Shown: in pieces, positions 8,653 through 17,809 of the stretch
How positions within the stretch are numbered: position 1 is the stretch's first letter
Layout of the letters: each line of letters starts with the position of its first letter
Assembly (NCBI GenBank): GCA_021299375.1
Contig: JAJTGR010000017.1
Span: 1-64,000 of the forward strand
Direction of reading: 5' to 3'
Length of the DNA stretch: 64,000 nt
Source of the DNA: Gemmatimonadota bacterium
GTDB taxonomy: Bacteria; Gemmatimonadota; Gemmatimonadetes; Gemmatimonadales; Gemmatimonadaceae
Notes under the pieces: generated by a model
The model's input: the letters and a program-made list of their open reading frames with translations, nothing else
Told to the model about the DNA's origin: nothing
The model's database searches: none
Translations under genes and position numbers: made by a program

Positions 8653-9843
8653 ATGACACTGGTCTCCGGCGCCACCAGCGGCGCCACCAGCGGTGCCGCC
8701 AGCGGCGCACCCCCGGTCACGGGGCTCGACCTGAAAGGGGCGCTGCTGCGCATGGTGCGCGAGGGCGCGTCCGACCTGCATCTCAAGGTCGGCCGGCCGC
8801 CCACCCTGCGATTGCACGGAGACCTTATCCCTCTCGACATGCCGCCCATGCGCCCCGAGCAGCTGCGGACCTTGGCGGAGCAGCTCCTGCCGCCGGCGCA
8901 GTTGCGGGAGTTCGTGGAGGCGCGCGAGTCTGACTTCGCGATCAGCGTGCCGGGGGTCGGGCGCTTCCGCGTGAACGTGTACCAGCAACGGGGCACGGTC
9001 GCCTTCGCCATGCGTGCCATTGCTCATGCGGCCTCGAGCATCCGGGACCTGAACCTCCCGCCGGTGCTCGAGCAGATTGCCATGCGGCCGCGCGGTTTGG
9101 TACTCGTCACCGGCGTGACCGGATCCGGGAAGAGCACGGCGCTGGCGGCGATGATCCAGCTCATCAACCAGCGTCGCAGCGCCAACATCATCACGATCGA
9201 GGACCCGATCGAGTTCGTGCACCGTGATGTGCGCTGTCACATCAATCAGCGCGAGGTCGGAACCGACACGGAGTCGTTCTCGCAGTCGCTGCGTCGGGTG
9301 CTGCGCCAGGATCCCGACGTGATCATGATCGGCGAGATTCGCGACCTCGAGACGCTCGAAGTGGCGCTCAAGGCGGCGGGCACGGGCCATCTGGTCTTCT
9401 CGACGCTGCACACGACCGACGCGACGCTCACCATCAATCGCGTCCTGTCGTTCTACCCGCCGCACCAGCAGAACGAGGTGCGTTTCGCGCTCGCCAGCGC
9501 CCTGTCGGCCGTGGTGTCGCTTCGCCTCCTGCCGCGGGCCGACCAGCCGGGGCGGGTGCCGGCGTGCGAGATCCTGGTGAATACCGAGGCCGTGCGCGAT
9601 CAGATCCGCGACCTGTCAGCCACCCTCAACATCCCCGACCTGATCAAGGAGGGGAGTGTGGCGTACGGCATGCAGAGCTTCGACCAGTCTCTCATGAGCT
9701 GGTACACGCGCGGTGTCATTTCGTACGAAAGTGCCCTGTTCAACGCCAGCAACCCGGCGGAGTTCGCGCTGCGTGTGCAGGGGGTGGACGGCGCCAGCGA
9801 CACGGCCTTCAGCGGGTTCCGTCCGGGCAGCAACGCGGCCTGA
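8653..9843 (+). CDS. pilT: Type IV pilus twitching-motility ATPase PilT
   Basis: A 396-residue secretion-type ATPase. After a Gly/Ala/Ser/Thr-rich N-terminal tag come the N-terminal PAS-like domain (ASDLHLKVGRPPTLRLHG), Walker A GVTGSGKST at about 155-163, the Asp box (IITIEDPIEFVH), Walker B (DVIMIGEIRD) and the His box (FSTLHTTDA). PilT powers pilus retraction, used in twitching and DNA uptake. The AIRNLIRE-like motif important for retraction appears degenerate here (VRDQIRDLS, then PDLIKEG). A three-codon reading frame (ATG ACG ACA TGA) overlaps the start. Its position between accB and accC is unusual; no other pilus gene is in the window. Confidence 0.94.
   Translation: MTLVSGATSGATSGAASGAPPVTGLDLKGALLRMVREGASDLHLKVGRPPTLRLHGDLIPLDMPPMRPEQLRTLAEQLLPPAQLREFVEARESDFAISVPGVGRFRVNVYQQRGTVAFAMRAIAHAASSIRDLNLPPVLEQIAMRPRGLVLVTGVTGSGKSTALAAMIQLINQRRSANIITIEDPIEFVHRDVRCHINQREVGTDTESFSQSLRRVLRQDPDVIMIGEIRDLETLEVALKAAGTGHLVFSTLHTTDATLTINRVLSFYPPHQQNEVRFALASALSAVVSLRLLPRADQPGRVPACEILVNTEAVRDQIRDLSATLNIPDLIKEGSVAYGMQSFDQSLMSWYTRGVISYESALFNASNPAEFALRVQGVDGASDTAFSGFRPGSNAA
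8668..8703 (+). repeat. Three 12-bp in-frame tandem repeats at the pilT 5' end
   Basis: Three consecutive 12-base units; the first two are identical and the third differs at two bases. They encode a Gly-Ala-Thr-Ser type repeat at PilT residues 6-17. The repeats add a flexible tag ahead of the conserved PilT domain and could vary in copy number between strains. Confidence 0.8.
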
Positions 9844-9918
9844 TGCCTCGGCCGGTTTCCCCGTGAGGGGGAACTCGACAGGACTGGCGGTGAGGCTGGG
9901 ACCTCGCCACCATACGGG

Positions 9919-11277
9919 ATGTTCAAAAAGGTCCTGATCGCCAACCGCGGGGAGATTGCCCTCCGCGTCATTCGCGCCTGTCGTGAGCTCGACATCCAGA
10001 CGGTTGCCGTGTATTCGGACGCTGACCGGGAGTCGCTGCACGTGCGCTTCGCCGACGACGACGTATGCATCGGCCCGCCGTCGGGGCGCGACTCGTACCT
10101 CAAGATCCCCCGGTTGATCGCCGCCGCCGAGATCACCGGCGCCGACGCGATTCACCCGGGCTATGGCTTCCTCGCCGAGAACGCCGAGTTTGCCGAAACG
10201 TGCCGGGCATCGGGGATCACGTTCATCGGGCCGACGCCTCAGCAGATCCGCGTCATGGGTGACAAGGCTTCGGCGCGGCGGGCCATGCAGGAGGTGGGCG
10301 TCCCCATCGTCCCCGGTACGCCTGGCCCGGTCGAAGATCCCGAGGAGGCGCTCGAGTTCGCGCGGACCATCGGGTTCCCGGTCATCATCAAGGCGGCGGC
10401 GGGTGGCGGGGGCAAGGGCATGCGCGTCGCGCGTGATCCCGACGATTTCCTCCGCTCCTTCCAGTTGGCGCGTTCCGAGGCGTTGTCTGCCTTTGGCAAC
10501 GGTGACGTGTACGTGGAGAAGTTTCTGGAACGCCCGCGCCATGTCGAGTTCCAGGTGCTCGGGGATACGCACGGCAACGTCATGCACCTCGGTGAGCGCG
10601 ACTGTTCGGTGCAGCGGCGTCACCAGAAGCTCATCGAGGAGGCGCCGTGCCCGGTCATGACGCCGGACCTGCGTGAGCGCATGGGCGAGGCTGCGGTCCG
10701 CGGCGCGAAGGCCATCGACTACGTGGGCGCCGGCACCATCGAGATGCTGCTCGATGAAGATGGCTCGTTTTTCTTCATGGAGATGAACACCCGCATTCAG
10801 GTGGAGCATCCGGTGACCGAGATGCTCACCGGTGTGGACCTCGTGAAAGAACAGATCCGCGTGGCGGCTGGCCTGCCGTTGAGTACCACCACGTTGCCGC
10901 CGTTCCGCGGCCATGTCATCGAGTGCCGCGTGAACGCCGAGGATCCGTCGCGCAACTTCCAGCCGTCGCCTGGCAAGCTCGAGGTATTCCACCAGCCTGG
11001 TGGGCCGGGGGTGCGGATCGACACCCACGCCTATGCCGGCTATACGGTGCCGCCGTACTACGACTCCATGATCGCCAAGCTCATCGTGCAGGGGGCCACC
11101 CGTGAGGAAGCACTCAAGCGCATGCAGATTGCACTCGAGAGCTTCGTGATCGAGGGCGTCAAGACCACCATGCCGTTCCTCGCCCGCGTGATGCAGCACC
11201 CGGGCTTTCAGGCGGGTAAGGTGCACACGAAGTGGCTGGAGTTCGAAGGCGCCGACTTGCTCAAGGAGCCCTCGTAG
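9919..11277 (+). CDS. accC: Acetyl-CoA carboxylase, biotin carboxylase subunit
   Basis: A 452-residue ATP-grasp enzyme. The N-terminal domain begins [20 protein letters not shown]. The glycine-rich ATP loop is [12 protein letters not shown] at about residue 158, with catalytic and metal-site motifs [16 protein letters not shown] and ECRVNAEDP further on. It carboxylates the biotin on AccB using bicarbonate and ATP. Length and all motifs fit AccC rather than the longer propionyl- or pyruvate-type carboxylases. It lies 75 bases downstream of pilT. Confidence 0.98.
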   Translation: MFKKVLIANRGEIALRVIRACRELDIQTVAVYSDADRESLHVRFADDDVCIGPPSGRDSYLKIPRLIAAAEITGADAIHPGYGFLAENAEFAETCRASGITFIGPTPQQIRVMGDKASARRAMQEVGVPIVPGTPGPVEDPEEALEFARTIGFPVIIKAAAGGGGKGMRVARDPDDFLRSFQLARSEALSAFGNGDVYVEKFLERPRHVEFQVLGDTHGNVMHLGERDCSVQRRHQKLIEEAPCPVMTPDLRERMGEAAVRGAKAIDYVGAGTIEMLLDEDGSFFFMEMNTRIQVEHPVTEMLTGVDLVKEQIRVAAGLPLSTTTLPPFRGHVIECRVNAEDPSRNFQPSPGKLEVFHQPGGPGVRIDTHAYAGYTVPPYYDSMIAKLIVQGATREEALKRMQIALESFVIEGVKTTMPFLARVMQHPGFQAGKVHTKWLEFEGADLLKEPS

Positions 11278-11336
11278 TGCCACGGCACGGCGCTGCGTCC
11301 GGTCACTGAGCGTCGCGGGCGGGCGCGGGGGGAATC

Positions 11337-13682
11337 GTGGACATGCACGTGGTGCGACGTGAAGTGGGCGCCATCGGCCTGAGCCTGCTGGCCGTCTTCC
11401 TTGGCGGGGCGATGGTCTTGCAGCGCTCGGCAACCGGCGATTGCTGGGACGCCGCCGGTCCGTTCGGGCCGGTGGGTACGCTCGCGCGGTGTGGGTTGGT
11501 GTCGGCCGTCGGCATCCCCGGCATGCTCCTCATCGCGGTCGGATGCCTCGTGGTGGCACTCGCCCTCTTCGGGCGCATCAAGCGCGCCGACGACGCGAGC
11601 GATTGGTCGCTGCTGTTCGCGGGCACCGTCGCTCTCGTTCCGGTGGCGGTCGGCCTCGTCCTTGGGGGTGAACCCGCGGCGTCCGATGGGGCTGGCCTCT
11701 GGGGGAGTTTTGTCGCCCACTACCTGCGCAAGGGACTGGGCGTGGCGGGGGCTTGGATCGCGTTCCTGTTGGCCACGAGCGTGCTCACGGTCGCAACCCT
11801 GCGTTGGAATCCCATTCGTCTGCTGATCGGACCGACGCGCCACGCGGAGCGGCGTGTCCCCATGCGCGCGGGCGGGTTGACCTTGGCGGAGCGTCTGGCA
11901 CCGGAGCCCGAGGAGTTGCCGGCCATTGATCCTGCCTTGGCGCGTGACGTGCTCGCGCCGACGGCGCAGGATGGGGGCCGCGCCGCGGGGCGGGCCGCAC
12001 CGCGGGGGGGCGTCGCGGTGGACGACGAGGTCCCTCGCGAACGCAAGGGAAAGAAGGGCAGGACCGAGGCAACGCGCGACCACGGTGTCGAGGCGGCGCT
12101 CGAGGCCGCGGCCGATTCGCCCTTGTTCAGCGACGAGCTGCCGCCGACGGCGCTGCTGACCGCCCCAGTTGCCCGGAATGCCGATGCCGGCCGCCGAGAA
12201 CTCGATCTGGCGGGCGAGAAGCTGATGGCGACCCTGCGCACTTTCAAGGTCGAGGGGGAGCTGGTGGGGCGAACGACTGGTCCGACCGTCACCCAGTTCG
12301 AGATCGAACCGGCGGCCGGCGTGAAGGTGCGTCAGATCGCCGCGCTCGCGGACGACCTCGCACTCGCGATGCGGGCGCCCAGCATTCGGATCGTGGCGCC
12401 CATTCCGGGGCGCGGGGCGGTCGGCGTGGAAGTGCCCAACCCCACGCCGGAAATGGTGGTGCTCCGCGAGGTGCTCGAGGCCGCCGAGTTCCGTTCGGCG
12501 CGCGCGGCGCTCCCGATTGCCTTGGGCAAGGATCTCGAAGGGCGCCCGGTCATCGCCGATCTCGCCAAGATGCCGCATCTGCTCATCGCTGGCGCGACCG
12601 GCTCGGGCAAGTCGGTGTGCGTCAACACCATCATCACGAGCCTGGTGTACCGGCACACGCCGCGCACACTGCGCTTCCTGATGGTCGACCCCAAGATGGT
12701 CGAGCTCAGTGTGTACAACACGCTGCCGCACCTGCGGCACAAGGTCATCACCGACAATCGTGATGCGGCCGCGGTACTCAAGTGGGCGGTCATGGAAATG
12801 CAGGACCGCTACCGGCTGCTGGAGGCGAACGCCTGCCGCAATCTGCAGGAGTTCAACAAGCGGGTCGCGCAGCACGAAGCGGGGGAGGGACCGGCGCCGC
12901 TCAAGCCGCGGAATCCCGAGATCGCGTTCGAGGACCGGACCTACACCAGCGGGATTCTGCCGTACATCGTCGTGGTGATCGACGAAATGGCGGACCTCAT
13001 GATGACGGTGCAGGGCGAGGTCGAAACGCCGATCGCGATGCTGGCGCAGAAGGCGCGTGCGATCGGGATTCACCTGATCCTGGCCACCCAGCGCCCGAGC
13101 GTGAACGTGATCACGGGACTCATCAAGGCCAACTTTCCGTGCCGCATTGCGTTCCGTGTGGCCTCGCAGGTGGACAGCCGCACGATCATCGACGGGGCCG
13201 GCGCGGAAGCGCTGCTTGGCAACGGCGACATGCTCTTCATTCCGCCGGGCAAGTCCGAGTCCTCGCGTCTTCAGGGGGCCTATCTCTCGAGCGAGGACAC
13301 CGAAACGCTACTGACGTGGTACGCGGACGCACGGGCGCGCGCCGATGCCGCTGTACTCGCACCACCGCGTGAGGAACCGGACATCCTCGAGGCGGTGCGG
13401 GCGCTCGAAGCCAAGGCGGCCGGGAGCGAGGATGACGAGGACAGCGGTGCCTCGGATGCACGGGACGCTCGGTTTCGGGAGGCGGCCGAGGTGGTCATCC
13501 AACACCGGCAAGGGTCGACGTCGTTGCTGCAGCGCCGGCTCAAAATCGGATACGGTCGGGCGGCGCGGATCATCGATCAGCTGGAAGCGGCGGGGGTTCT
13601 GGCGCCGTCGGAAGGGGCGGCGCGCCCGCGCGATGTGCTGGTTGGCATACAGGATCTCGACCGCATTTGCGACGGCGCCTGA
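11337..13682 (+). CDS. ftsK: DNA translocase FtsK/SpoIIIE
   Basis: A 781-residue protein. The N-terminal third holds about four hydrophobic membrane segments (residues about 8-25, 55-75, 85-105, 130-150), followed by a charged linker. The motor has Walker A GATGSGKSV at about 417-425, Walker B (VVVIDEMADL) and the RASQVD-like ATQRPSV region. The C-terminal winged-helix gamma domain (QGSTSLLQRRLKIGYGRAARI) reads KOPS-type polarity sequences. It pumps DNA at the septum during division. The start is GTG 11337 after a GGGGGAA stretch; an ATG two codons later is also possible. Confidence 0.96.
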   Translation: MDMHVVRREVGAIGLSLLAVFLGGAMVLQRSATGDCWDAAGPFGPVGTLARCGLVSAVGIPGMLLIAVGCLVVALALFGRIKRADDASDWSLLFAGTVALVPVAVGLVLGGEPAASDGAGLWGSFVAHYLRKGLGVAGAWIAFLLATSVLTVATLRWNPIRLLIGPTRHAERRVPMRAGGLTLAERLAPEPEELPAIDPALARDVLAPTAQDGGRAAGRAAPRGGVAVDDEVPRERKGKKGRTEATRDHGVEAALEAAADSPLFSDELPPTALLTAPVARNADAGRRELDLAGEKLMATLRTFKVEGELVGRTTGPTVTQFEIEPAAGVKVRQIAALADDLALAMRAPSIRIVAPIPGRGAVGVEVPNPTPEMVVLREVLEAAEFRSARAALPIALGKDLEGRPVIADLAKMPHLLIAGATGSGKSVCVNTIITSLVYRHTPRTLRFLMVDPKMVELSVYNTLPHLRHKVITDNRDAAAVLKWAVMEMQDRYRLLEANACRNLQEFNKRVAQHEAGEGPAPLKPRNPEIAFEDRTYTSGILPYIVVVIDEMADLMMTVQGEVETPIAMLAQKARAIGIHLILATQRPSVNVITGLIKANFPCRIAFRVASQVDSRTIIDGAGAEALLGNGDMLFIPPGKSESSRLQGAYLSSEDTETLLTWYADARARADAAVLAPPREEPDILEAVRALEAKAAGSEDDEDSGASDARDARFREAAEVVIQHRQGSTSLLQRRLKIGYGRAARIIDQLEAAGVLAPSEGAARPRDVLVGIQDLDRICDGA

Positions 13683-13690
13683 CCGCGGGC

Positions 13691-13746
13691 GCCTGGCCGC
13701 GGGGGCCTGGCCGCGGGGGCCTGGCCGCGGGGGCCTGGCCGCGGGG
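13691..13746 (+). repeat. Four perfect 14-bp tandem repeats after ftsK
   Basis: Four identical copies of GCCTGGCCGCGGGG, back to back, starting 9 bases after the ftsK stop codon, with a partial unit before them. The 14-base period is not a multiple of three, so it cannot be coding-frame neutral. This looks like slippage-prone intergenic DNA. Confidence 0.9.
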
Positions 13747-13762
13747 GCGCTGGTGAGCGCCC
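13745..13762 (+). terminator. Possible ftsK terminator hairpin
   Basis: A 7-bp perfect stem (13745-13751 with 13756-13762) and a GGTG loop, directly after the 14-bp repeats. No T-tract follows, so this is a weak call. The rest of the 252-base gap to the receptor gene holds a TTGACG hexamer (13783-13788) without a good -10 box and a CCGCAC/GTGCGG hairpin (13871-13893). Confidence 0.35.
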
Positions 13763-13934
13763 GGCGTCGGTCCGGTTGGATATTGACGAATTCAGATAGT
13801 GTGGTGAAGATTCTGCCCTTCGGTGACGGGGCATCGCGAGGCTTCGCTGGTCCACACCGCCTCCCCCCCTCCGCACGCGGCAATGCGGTGCGGTACTTCG
13901 ACTCCGGCCCTCCCTCCCTCTCCCGGGGTGTTCG

Positions 13935-16862
13935 ATGTTCTCGATCTTTCGTAGTGTACTTGTCTCGTTCGTGCTGGCGATGGGGCTGCTCCCTGCCGCC
14001 AACGCGCCGTTGGCGGCCCAATCCGGCTTGATCACCGGCACGGTGACCGACGCCGCGAGCGGCCGTCCGATCGAGAATGCGCAAGTGCAGGCGCAACTGG
14101 GGGGTGGCGCGTCGTATGGTGCCATCAGTGGGGCGGACGGCACCTTCCGGGTGGTGAACCTGCCGGACGGCAGTTATACCGTGACGGTTCGCGCCCTCGG
14201 CTACGATCAGAAGGTCTTCCCGAATCAGCGCCCCGGCGCGGTCATCACGGCGGCGCTGAACGAGCGCCCCACGCAGCTGAATCAGACGGTGGTCACAGCG
14301 AGCCGCAGCCGGCCGGAAAAGGCGCTCGACGCACCGGCGCAGATCTCGGTCATCTCGAGTGAGCGCGTCGAGGAGCGGCCGGCGGTCACGGTGACTGACC
14401 ACCTCTATAGCACCCCTGGCGTCAACATCCAGCAGGGTGGCATTGCCCAGTCCAACGTCGTCGCCCGCGGCTTTAACAATGCCTTCAGCGGCAGCCTGCT
14501 GATGTTGCAGGACTATCGATTTGCGGGCGTTCCGTCGCTGCGCGTCAATATTCCCTTCCTGCTGACCGGCACGAACGAGGATGTCGACCGGATCGAGGTG
14601 CTCCTCGGACCGGCATCGGCTCTTTATGGCCCGAACAGCTCGAACGGCGTCCTGCACGTGATCAACAAGTCGCCGTTCCAGTCTCAGGGAACGACGATCA
14701 GCGTGGATGGCGGTGAACGTTCCATCATTCGCGGTGGCCTGCGCCACGCGGGCAAGGTGAACGAAAAGCTCGCCTACAAGCTGTCGGGTGAGTACATGCA
14801 GGGCAGAGACTGGGAGTACCGCGACCTGCAGGAGCCGGCCACGTTCCCGAGCGGCGGCGGCTTCTACATTCCCCAGTCGCGTCGCGGCCAGCCGAACCAG
14901 CGCGACTTCGATCTGCTTCGCTACAGCGGTGAAGCCCGTGTGGACGTGCGCCCGCGCGAGGGCATGGAAGCGATCACCACGCTCGGGTATTCGCGTATCG
15001 GCAACGCGCTCGATCTGACTGGATTCGGAACCTCACAGATCAGGAACTGGTCCTACACCAGCATCCAGCAGCGTTTCCGTTGGAACAAGCTGTTCCTGCA
15101 GGCGTTCCTGAATTCCTCGAACGCGGGCAATGACGACTCGACGTCCACCGATGGGACGATCTACCTGCGATCGGGTGGCTCCATCGTCGACAAGTCCCGC
15201 GTGTTTGCCCTCCAGGGACAGCACGGGTTCGATCTCGGCGCCAAGCAGTCGTTCACGTACGGCGTGGACTACATCAACACGAACCCGCAGACCGGTCGCA
15301 CCATCAACGGGGCCAACGAGGATGTAGACCAGATGCGGGAGTACGGGGCATATCTGCAGTCGAGCACCCGTCCGGTCGACAAGCTGGAACTGCTGCTCGC
15401 CTTCCGCGGCGACGGCACCAACGTCATCGACGGCACCTTCTTCTCGCCCCGGGCGGCCCTGATCCTGAAGCCCACGAAGAATCAGAACGTGCGCTTCACG
15501 TTCAATCGGGCGTTCTCGACTCCGGCGAACTTCTCCTTCTTCCTCGACCTGCTTTCGTCGCCGAATGCCGGCGGTACGGCGTTCGACGTGCGCGGGCGCG
15601 GCAACCCCCCGAAGACCGGCTTCACGTTCCGCCGTGGCTGTGGCACGAGCCAGTTCGGTGATTTCTGCATGAAGTCGCCGTTCTCGGGCGGTAGCGACTA
15701 CCTCCCGGTGAGCGCCACCTCCATGTATCCTGGCTTCGTGGCCGGTGCCGGCAACGCCATCGCTGCCCGGATCGCGCAGGGGTTGCAGGCGAGCGGCCTG
15801 CCCGCCACCTCGGCGTCGGCGATTGCCAGTGCCGCCATCGCCGCCATTCTTCCGCTGCGGCCCACCGAGGCCCAGTTCGGCACGCGCGCCGCGCTCCTGT
15901 CGGCACCGACCACGAACCTCACGCCGGATCAGGTGACGCCCATCAGGCCGCTCACGGCCTCGTACAACAACACGTATGAGGTTGGCTGGAAGGGCATCGT
16001 CAACAACCGCCTCCGCTACGACGTGTCCTTCTGGGGCCAGTCGCGCGGTGATGTGGGCGCTCCGGCAACACCGGTGACGCCGAGCGTCTTCTTTGCCAAC
16101 CCGGCCGGCGTGCAGGGCCTGCTGCAGCCGGCGATCGCGGGGGCCATCACGCCGCTGCTCGCGGGCCTGCCGGCTGCCACTCAGCAGGCGGTGCTCAGCA
16201 GCGTGATCGGTGGCGTGGTTACGGCGGTCGCATCGTCGCCTGTCGGCGTCATCACGTTTGACAATCCGAACGCGCGGCCCAACGCCGTGTATGCGACCTA
16301 CCTGTCGTCCGACAAGGAAATCTGGGTCAAGGGTCTCGATCTCGCGGTCGACGTTGTGGCAACGGATCGCCTGACGTTCGAGGCTGCGTACAGCTGGCAA
16401 GACCGGACCCTGTTCCCGGGCGTGTATCCTGCTGGTCAGGCACCGTTCGCCTCCAACTCGCCGGGATCGCGCGGCAGCCTTGGAGGGCGGTACCGCAACG
16501 AGAGCAACGGCATCGGCTTCGAGTTGCGTACGCGCTACAATGAGGCCTACCCGGTCTTCTCCGGGGCCTACGCTACGAACGTGAGTTACCCCATCGCCGC
16601 CGGCAATCCGGGTGCACCGGTGGGCTCGATCGCGACCGGGTTCAATCGCTGCAACCCGGTCCCCGCGGGAGCGTTCTGCTACGAGAATGTGCCCGAGGCC
16701 GTGCTGTTCGATGCCCAGTTTACCAAGCGCTTCGATCTCGGCAGCCAGCGCCTGATGTGGTCCCTCAGTGCGCAGAATCTGTTCGACAACCGCATCCGCA
16801 CCTTCGCAGGCGTTCCCGAAGTGGGTCGCCTCGTCATGACGCGCATCCAGTACGCGTTCTGA
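13935..16862 (+). CDS. TonB-dependent outer-membrane receptor with carboxypeptidase-like N-terminal domain
   Basis: A 975-residue protein. It has a signal peptide (residues about 1-30, cleavage near ANAPLAAQ), a CarboxypepD_reg-like domain (GTVTDAASGRPIENAQV, about 32-110), a plug domain (about 120-245, with DRIEVLLGPASALYGPNSSNG) and a long beta-barrel ending in phenylalanine (RIQYAF), the usual BAM-targeting end. Such receptors import siderophores, vitamins or glycans. The substrate is not evident. Cysteine pairs occur near residues 565-577 and again near 905-916, and two Ala-rich hydrophobic stretches sit in probable external loops. A 15-bp hairpin follows the gene. Confidence 0.93.
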   Translation: MFSIFRSVLVSFVLAMGLLPAANAPLAAQSGLITGTVTDAASGRPIENAQVQAQLGGGASYGAISGADGTFRVVNLPDGSYTVTVRALGYDQKVFPNQRPGAVITAALNERPTQLNQTVVTASRSRPEKALDAPAQISVISSERVEERPAVTVTDHLYSTPGVNIQQGGIAQSNVVARGFNNAFSGSLLMLQDYRFAGVPSLRVNIPFLLTGTNEDVDRIEVLLGPASALYGPNSSNGVLHVINKSPFQSQGTTISVDGGERSIIRGGLRHAGKVNEKLAYKLSGEYMQGRDWEYRDLQEPATFPSGGGFYIPQSRRGQPNQRDFDLLRYSGEARVDVRPREGMEAITTLGYSRIGNALDLTGFGTSQIRNWSYTSIQQRFRWNKLFLQAFLNSSNAGNDDSTSTDGTIYLRSGGSIVDKSRVFALQGQHGFDLGAKQSFTYGVDYINTNPQTGRTINGANEDVDQMREYGAYLQSSTRPVDKLELLLAFRGDGTNVIDGTFFSPRAALILKPTKNQNVRFTFNRAFSTPANFSFFLDLLSSPNAGGTAFDVRGRGNPPKTGFTFRRGCGTSQFGDFCMKSPFSGGSDYLPVSATSMYPGFVAGAGNAIAARIAQGLQASGLPATSASAIASAAIAAILPLRPTEAQFGTRAALLSAPTTNLTPDQVTPIRPLTASYNNTYEVGWKGIVNNRLRYDVSFWGQSRGDVGAPATPVTPSVFFANPAGVQGLLQPAIAGAITPLLAGLPAATQQAVLSSVIGGVVTAVASSPVGVITFDNPNARPNAVYATYLSSDKEIWVKGLDLAVDVVATDRLTFEAAYSWQDRTLFPGVYPAGQAPFASNSPGSRGSLGGRYRNESNGIGFELRTRYNEAYPVFSGAYATNVSYPIAAGNPGAPVGSIATGFNRCNPVPAGAFCYENVPEAVLFDAQFTKRFDLGSQRLMWSLSAQNLFDNRIRTFAGVPEVGRLVMTRIQYAF

Positions 16863-16891
16863 GCCAGGAATCCGCAGTTCGGCGCTGATCG

Positions 16892-16924
16892 GACGGGGCG
16901 GCACTCGGCGAGTGTCGCCCCGTC
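16892..16924 (+). terminator. Hairpin after the TonB-dependent receptor gene
   Basis: A 15-bp stem (16892-16906 with 16910-16924, one G-T wobble) and a 3-base loop, starting 30 bases after the receptor stop. It is very stable but lacks a following T-run. Its place between the receptor gene and the phosphodiesterase gene makes a transcription end likely. Confidence 0.55.
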
Positions 16925-16972
16925 GTGGCTTCCGACGGCTGTGGCCCTGTTCGCCTTGTCCGGTCGCTCCCC

Positions 16973-17755
16973 ATGATCCTGCTGGATCCCCTCGCCCATC
17001 CGGTCGTCGGTCATCGCGGGAACCGCGCGCACGCGCCGGAGAACACCATCCCGTCGCTGCTCGAGGCCGTGGCCTTGGGCGTCGATGCCGTCGAGTTCGA
17101 TCTGCACGTCAGCCAGGACGGTGTGCTGGTGCTCATGCATGATCCGACCGTCGACCGCACGACGGACGGGACCGGGCTGGTGTCGGCCCTGCCGCTCGAG
17201 GCGCTCCGCGAACTCGATGCCGGGTCCCGATTCACGCCCGACGGCACGGCACGGCCCTGGCGTGGCCGTGGTGCAGGCGTCCCGACCTTCGATGAAGTCA
17301 TTGAGGCGCTGCCACGCACGCTGCCACTCATCATCGAACTCAAGACCGCAGCGGCGGCCCCGCTGCTGCGCGACGCGGTCGCGCGCCACAATCTTGGCGC
17401 GCGCATTATCGTGGCTGGGTTCGATCCGGAGAGTACGCGGCCGTTGCGCGGGGGGGGCTATGCTCTGGGGGCGAGCACGCGCGATGTCGCCGCGCTGTTG
17501 CCCGCCTCGCTGCTGCGCCGGCCCATCCGCGCGCCGTGGTTTCAAGCGCTGTGCATTCCGCCAGTCTACCGAGGCATTCCGGTCCCCATCGGGTCGCTGG
17601 TCCGCGCCACGCAGCCGCACGGCGTGGTCACGCACGTCTGGACAGTGAACGCCCCCGCACGGGCGGCGCGCCTCTGGCGCCGCGGCGTCAACGGCATCAT
17701 CAGCGACGATCCCGCCGCGATTCTGGCCGGGCGCGCCCACGCATTGTTCCGGTAA
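16973..17755 (+). CDS. Glycerophosphodiester phosphodiesterase (GDPD family)
   Basis: A 260-residue TIM-barrel enzyme. The signature HRGNRAHAPENT gives the first catalytic His and the metal-binding Glu. VEFDLHVSQDGVLVLMHD supplies the Glu/Asp pair and second catalytic His, LIIELK the later Glu, and the C-terminal HVWTVN with GVNGIISDDPA closes the barrel. The family hydrolyses glycerophosphodiesters to glycerol-3-phosphate and an alcohol. ATG 16973 is preferred; an in-frame start at 16925 would add 16 residues of no family character and would overlap the preceding hairpin end. No secretion signal is seen, so it is probably cytoplasmic. Confidence 0.9.
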   Translation: MILLDPLAHPVVGHRGNRAHAPENTIPSLLEAVALGVDAVEFDLHVSQDGVLVLMHDPTVDRTTDGTGLVSALPLEALRELDAGSRFTPDGTARPWRGRGAGVPTFDEVIEALPRTLPLIIELKTAAAAPLLRDAVARHNLGARIIVAGFDPESTRPLRGGGYALGASTRDVAALLPASLLRRPIRAPWFQALCIPPVYRGIPVPIGSLVRATQPHGVVTHVWTVNAPARAARLWRRGVNGIISDDPAAILAGRAHALFR

Positions 17756-17794
17756 CGGTGGCGACGATTGGGTACCGGCGTTGTCAGTGCCTCG

Positions 17795-17803
17795 TGTTAT
17801 GCT
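17795..17803 (+). promoter_or_regulatory. Extended -10 element of yraN, leaderless geometry
   Basis: TG-T-TATGCT (17795-17803) is an extended -10 hexamer ending 6 bases before the yraN ATG at 17810. A start site at the usual 7 bases downstream would coincide with the A of the start codon. No Shine-Dalgarno is present. No -35 box is evident, which an extended -10 can tolerate. Confidence 0.5.
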
Positions 17804-17809
17804 CGGCCC

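Noticed and set aside
8645-8656. Three-codon ATG ACG ACA TGA frame overlapping the pilT start
   Set aside because: Too short to show selection; it is probably chance, though it could slightly affect ribosome handover.
13783-13811. TTGACG box as promoter of the TonB receptor gene
   Set aside because: The hexamer at the right distance (GAAGAT or AAGATT) is a poor -10 box, so no promoter is called.
13871-13893. Hairpin before the TonB receptor as a cobalamin riboswitch
   Set aside because: No B12-box or other conserved riboswitch core is visible; only a 6-bp stem is present.
16892-16924. GCACTC...GAGTGT inverted repeat resembling a CIRCE operator
   Set aside because: CIRCE needs TTAGCACTC-N9-GAGTGCTAA. 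Here the spacer is 3 bases, the outer bases differ, and it lies after a receptor gene; it is the tip of a terminator hairpin.
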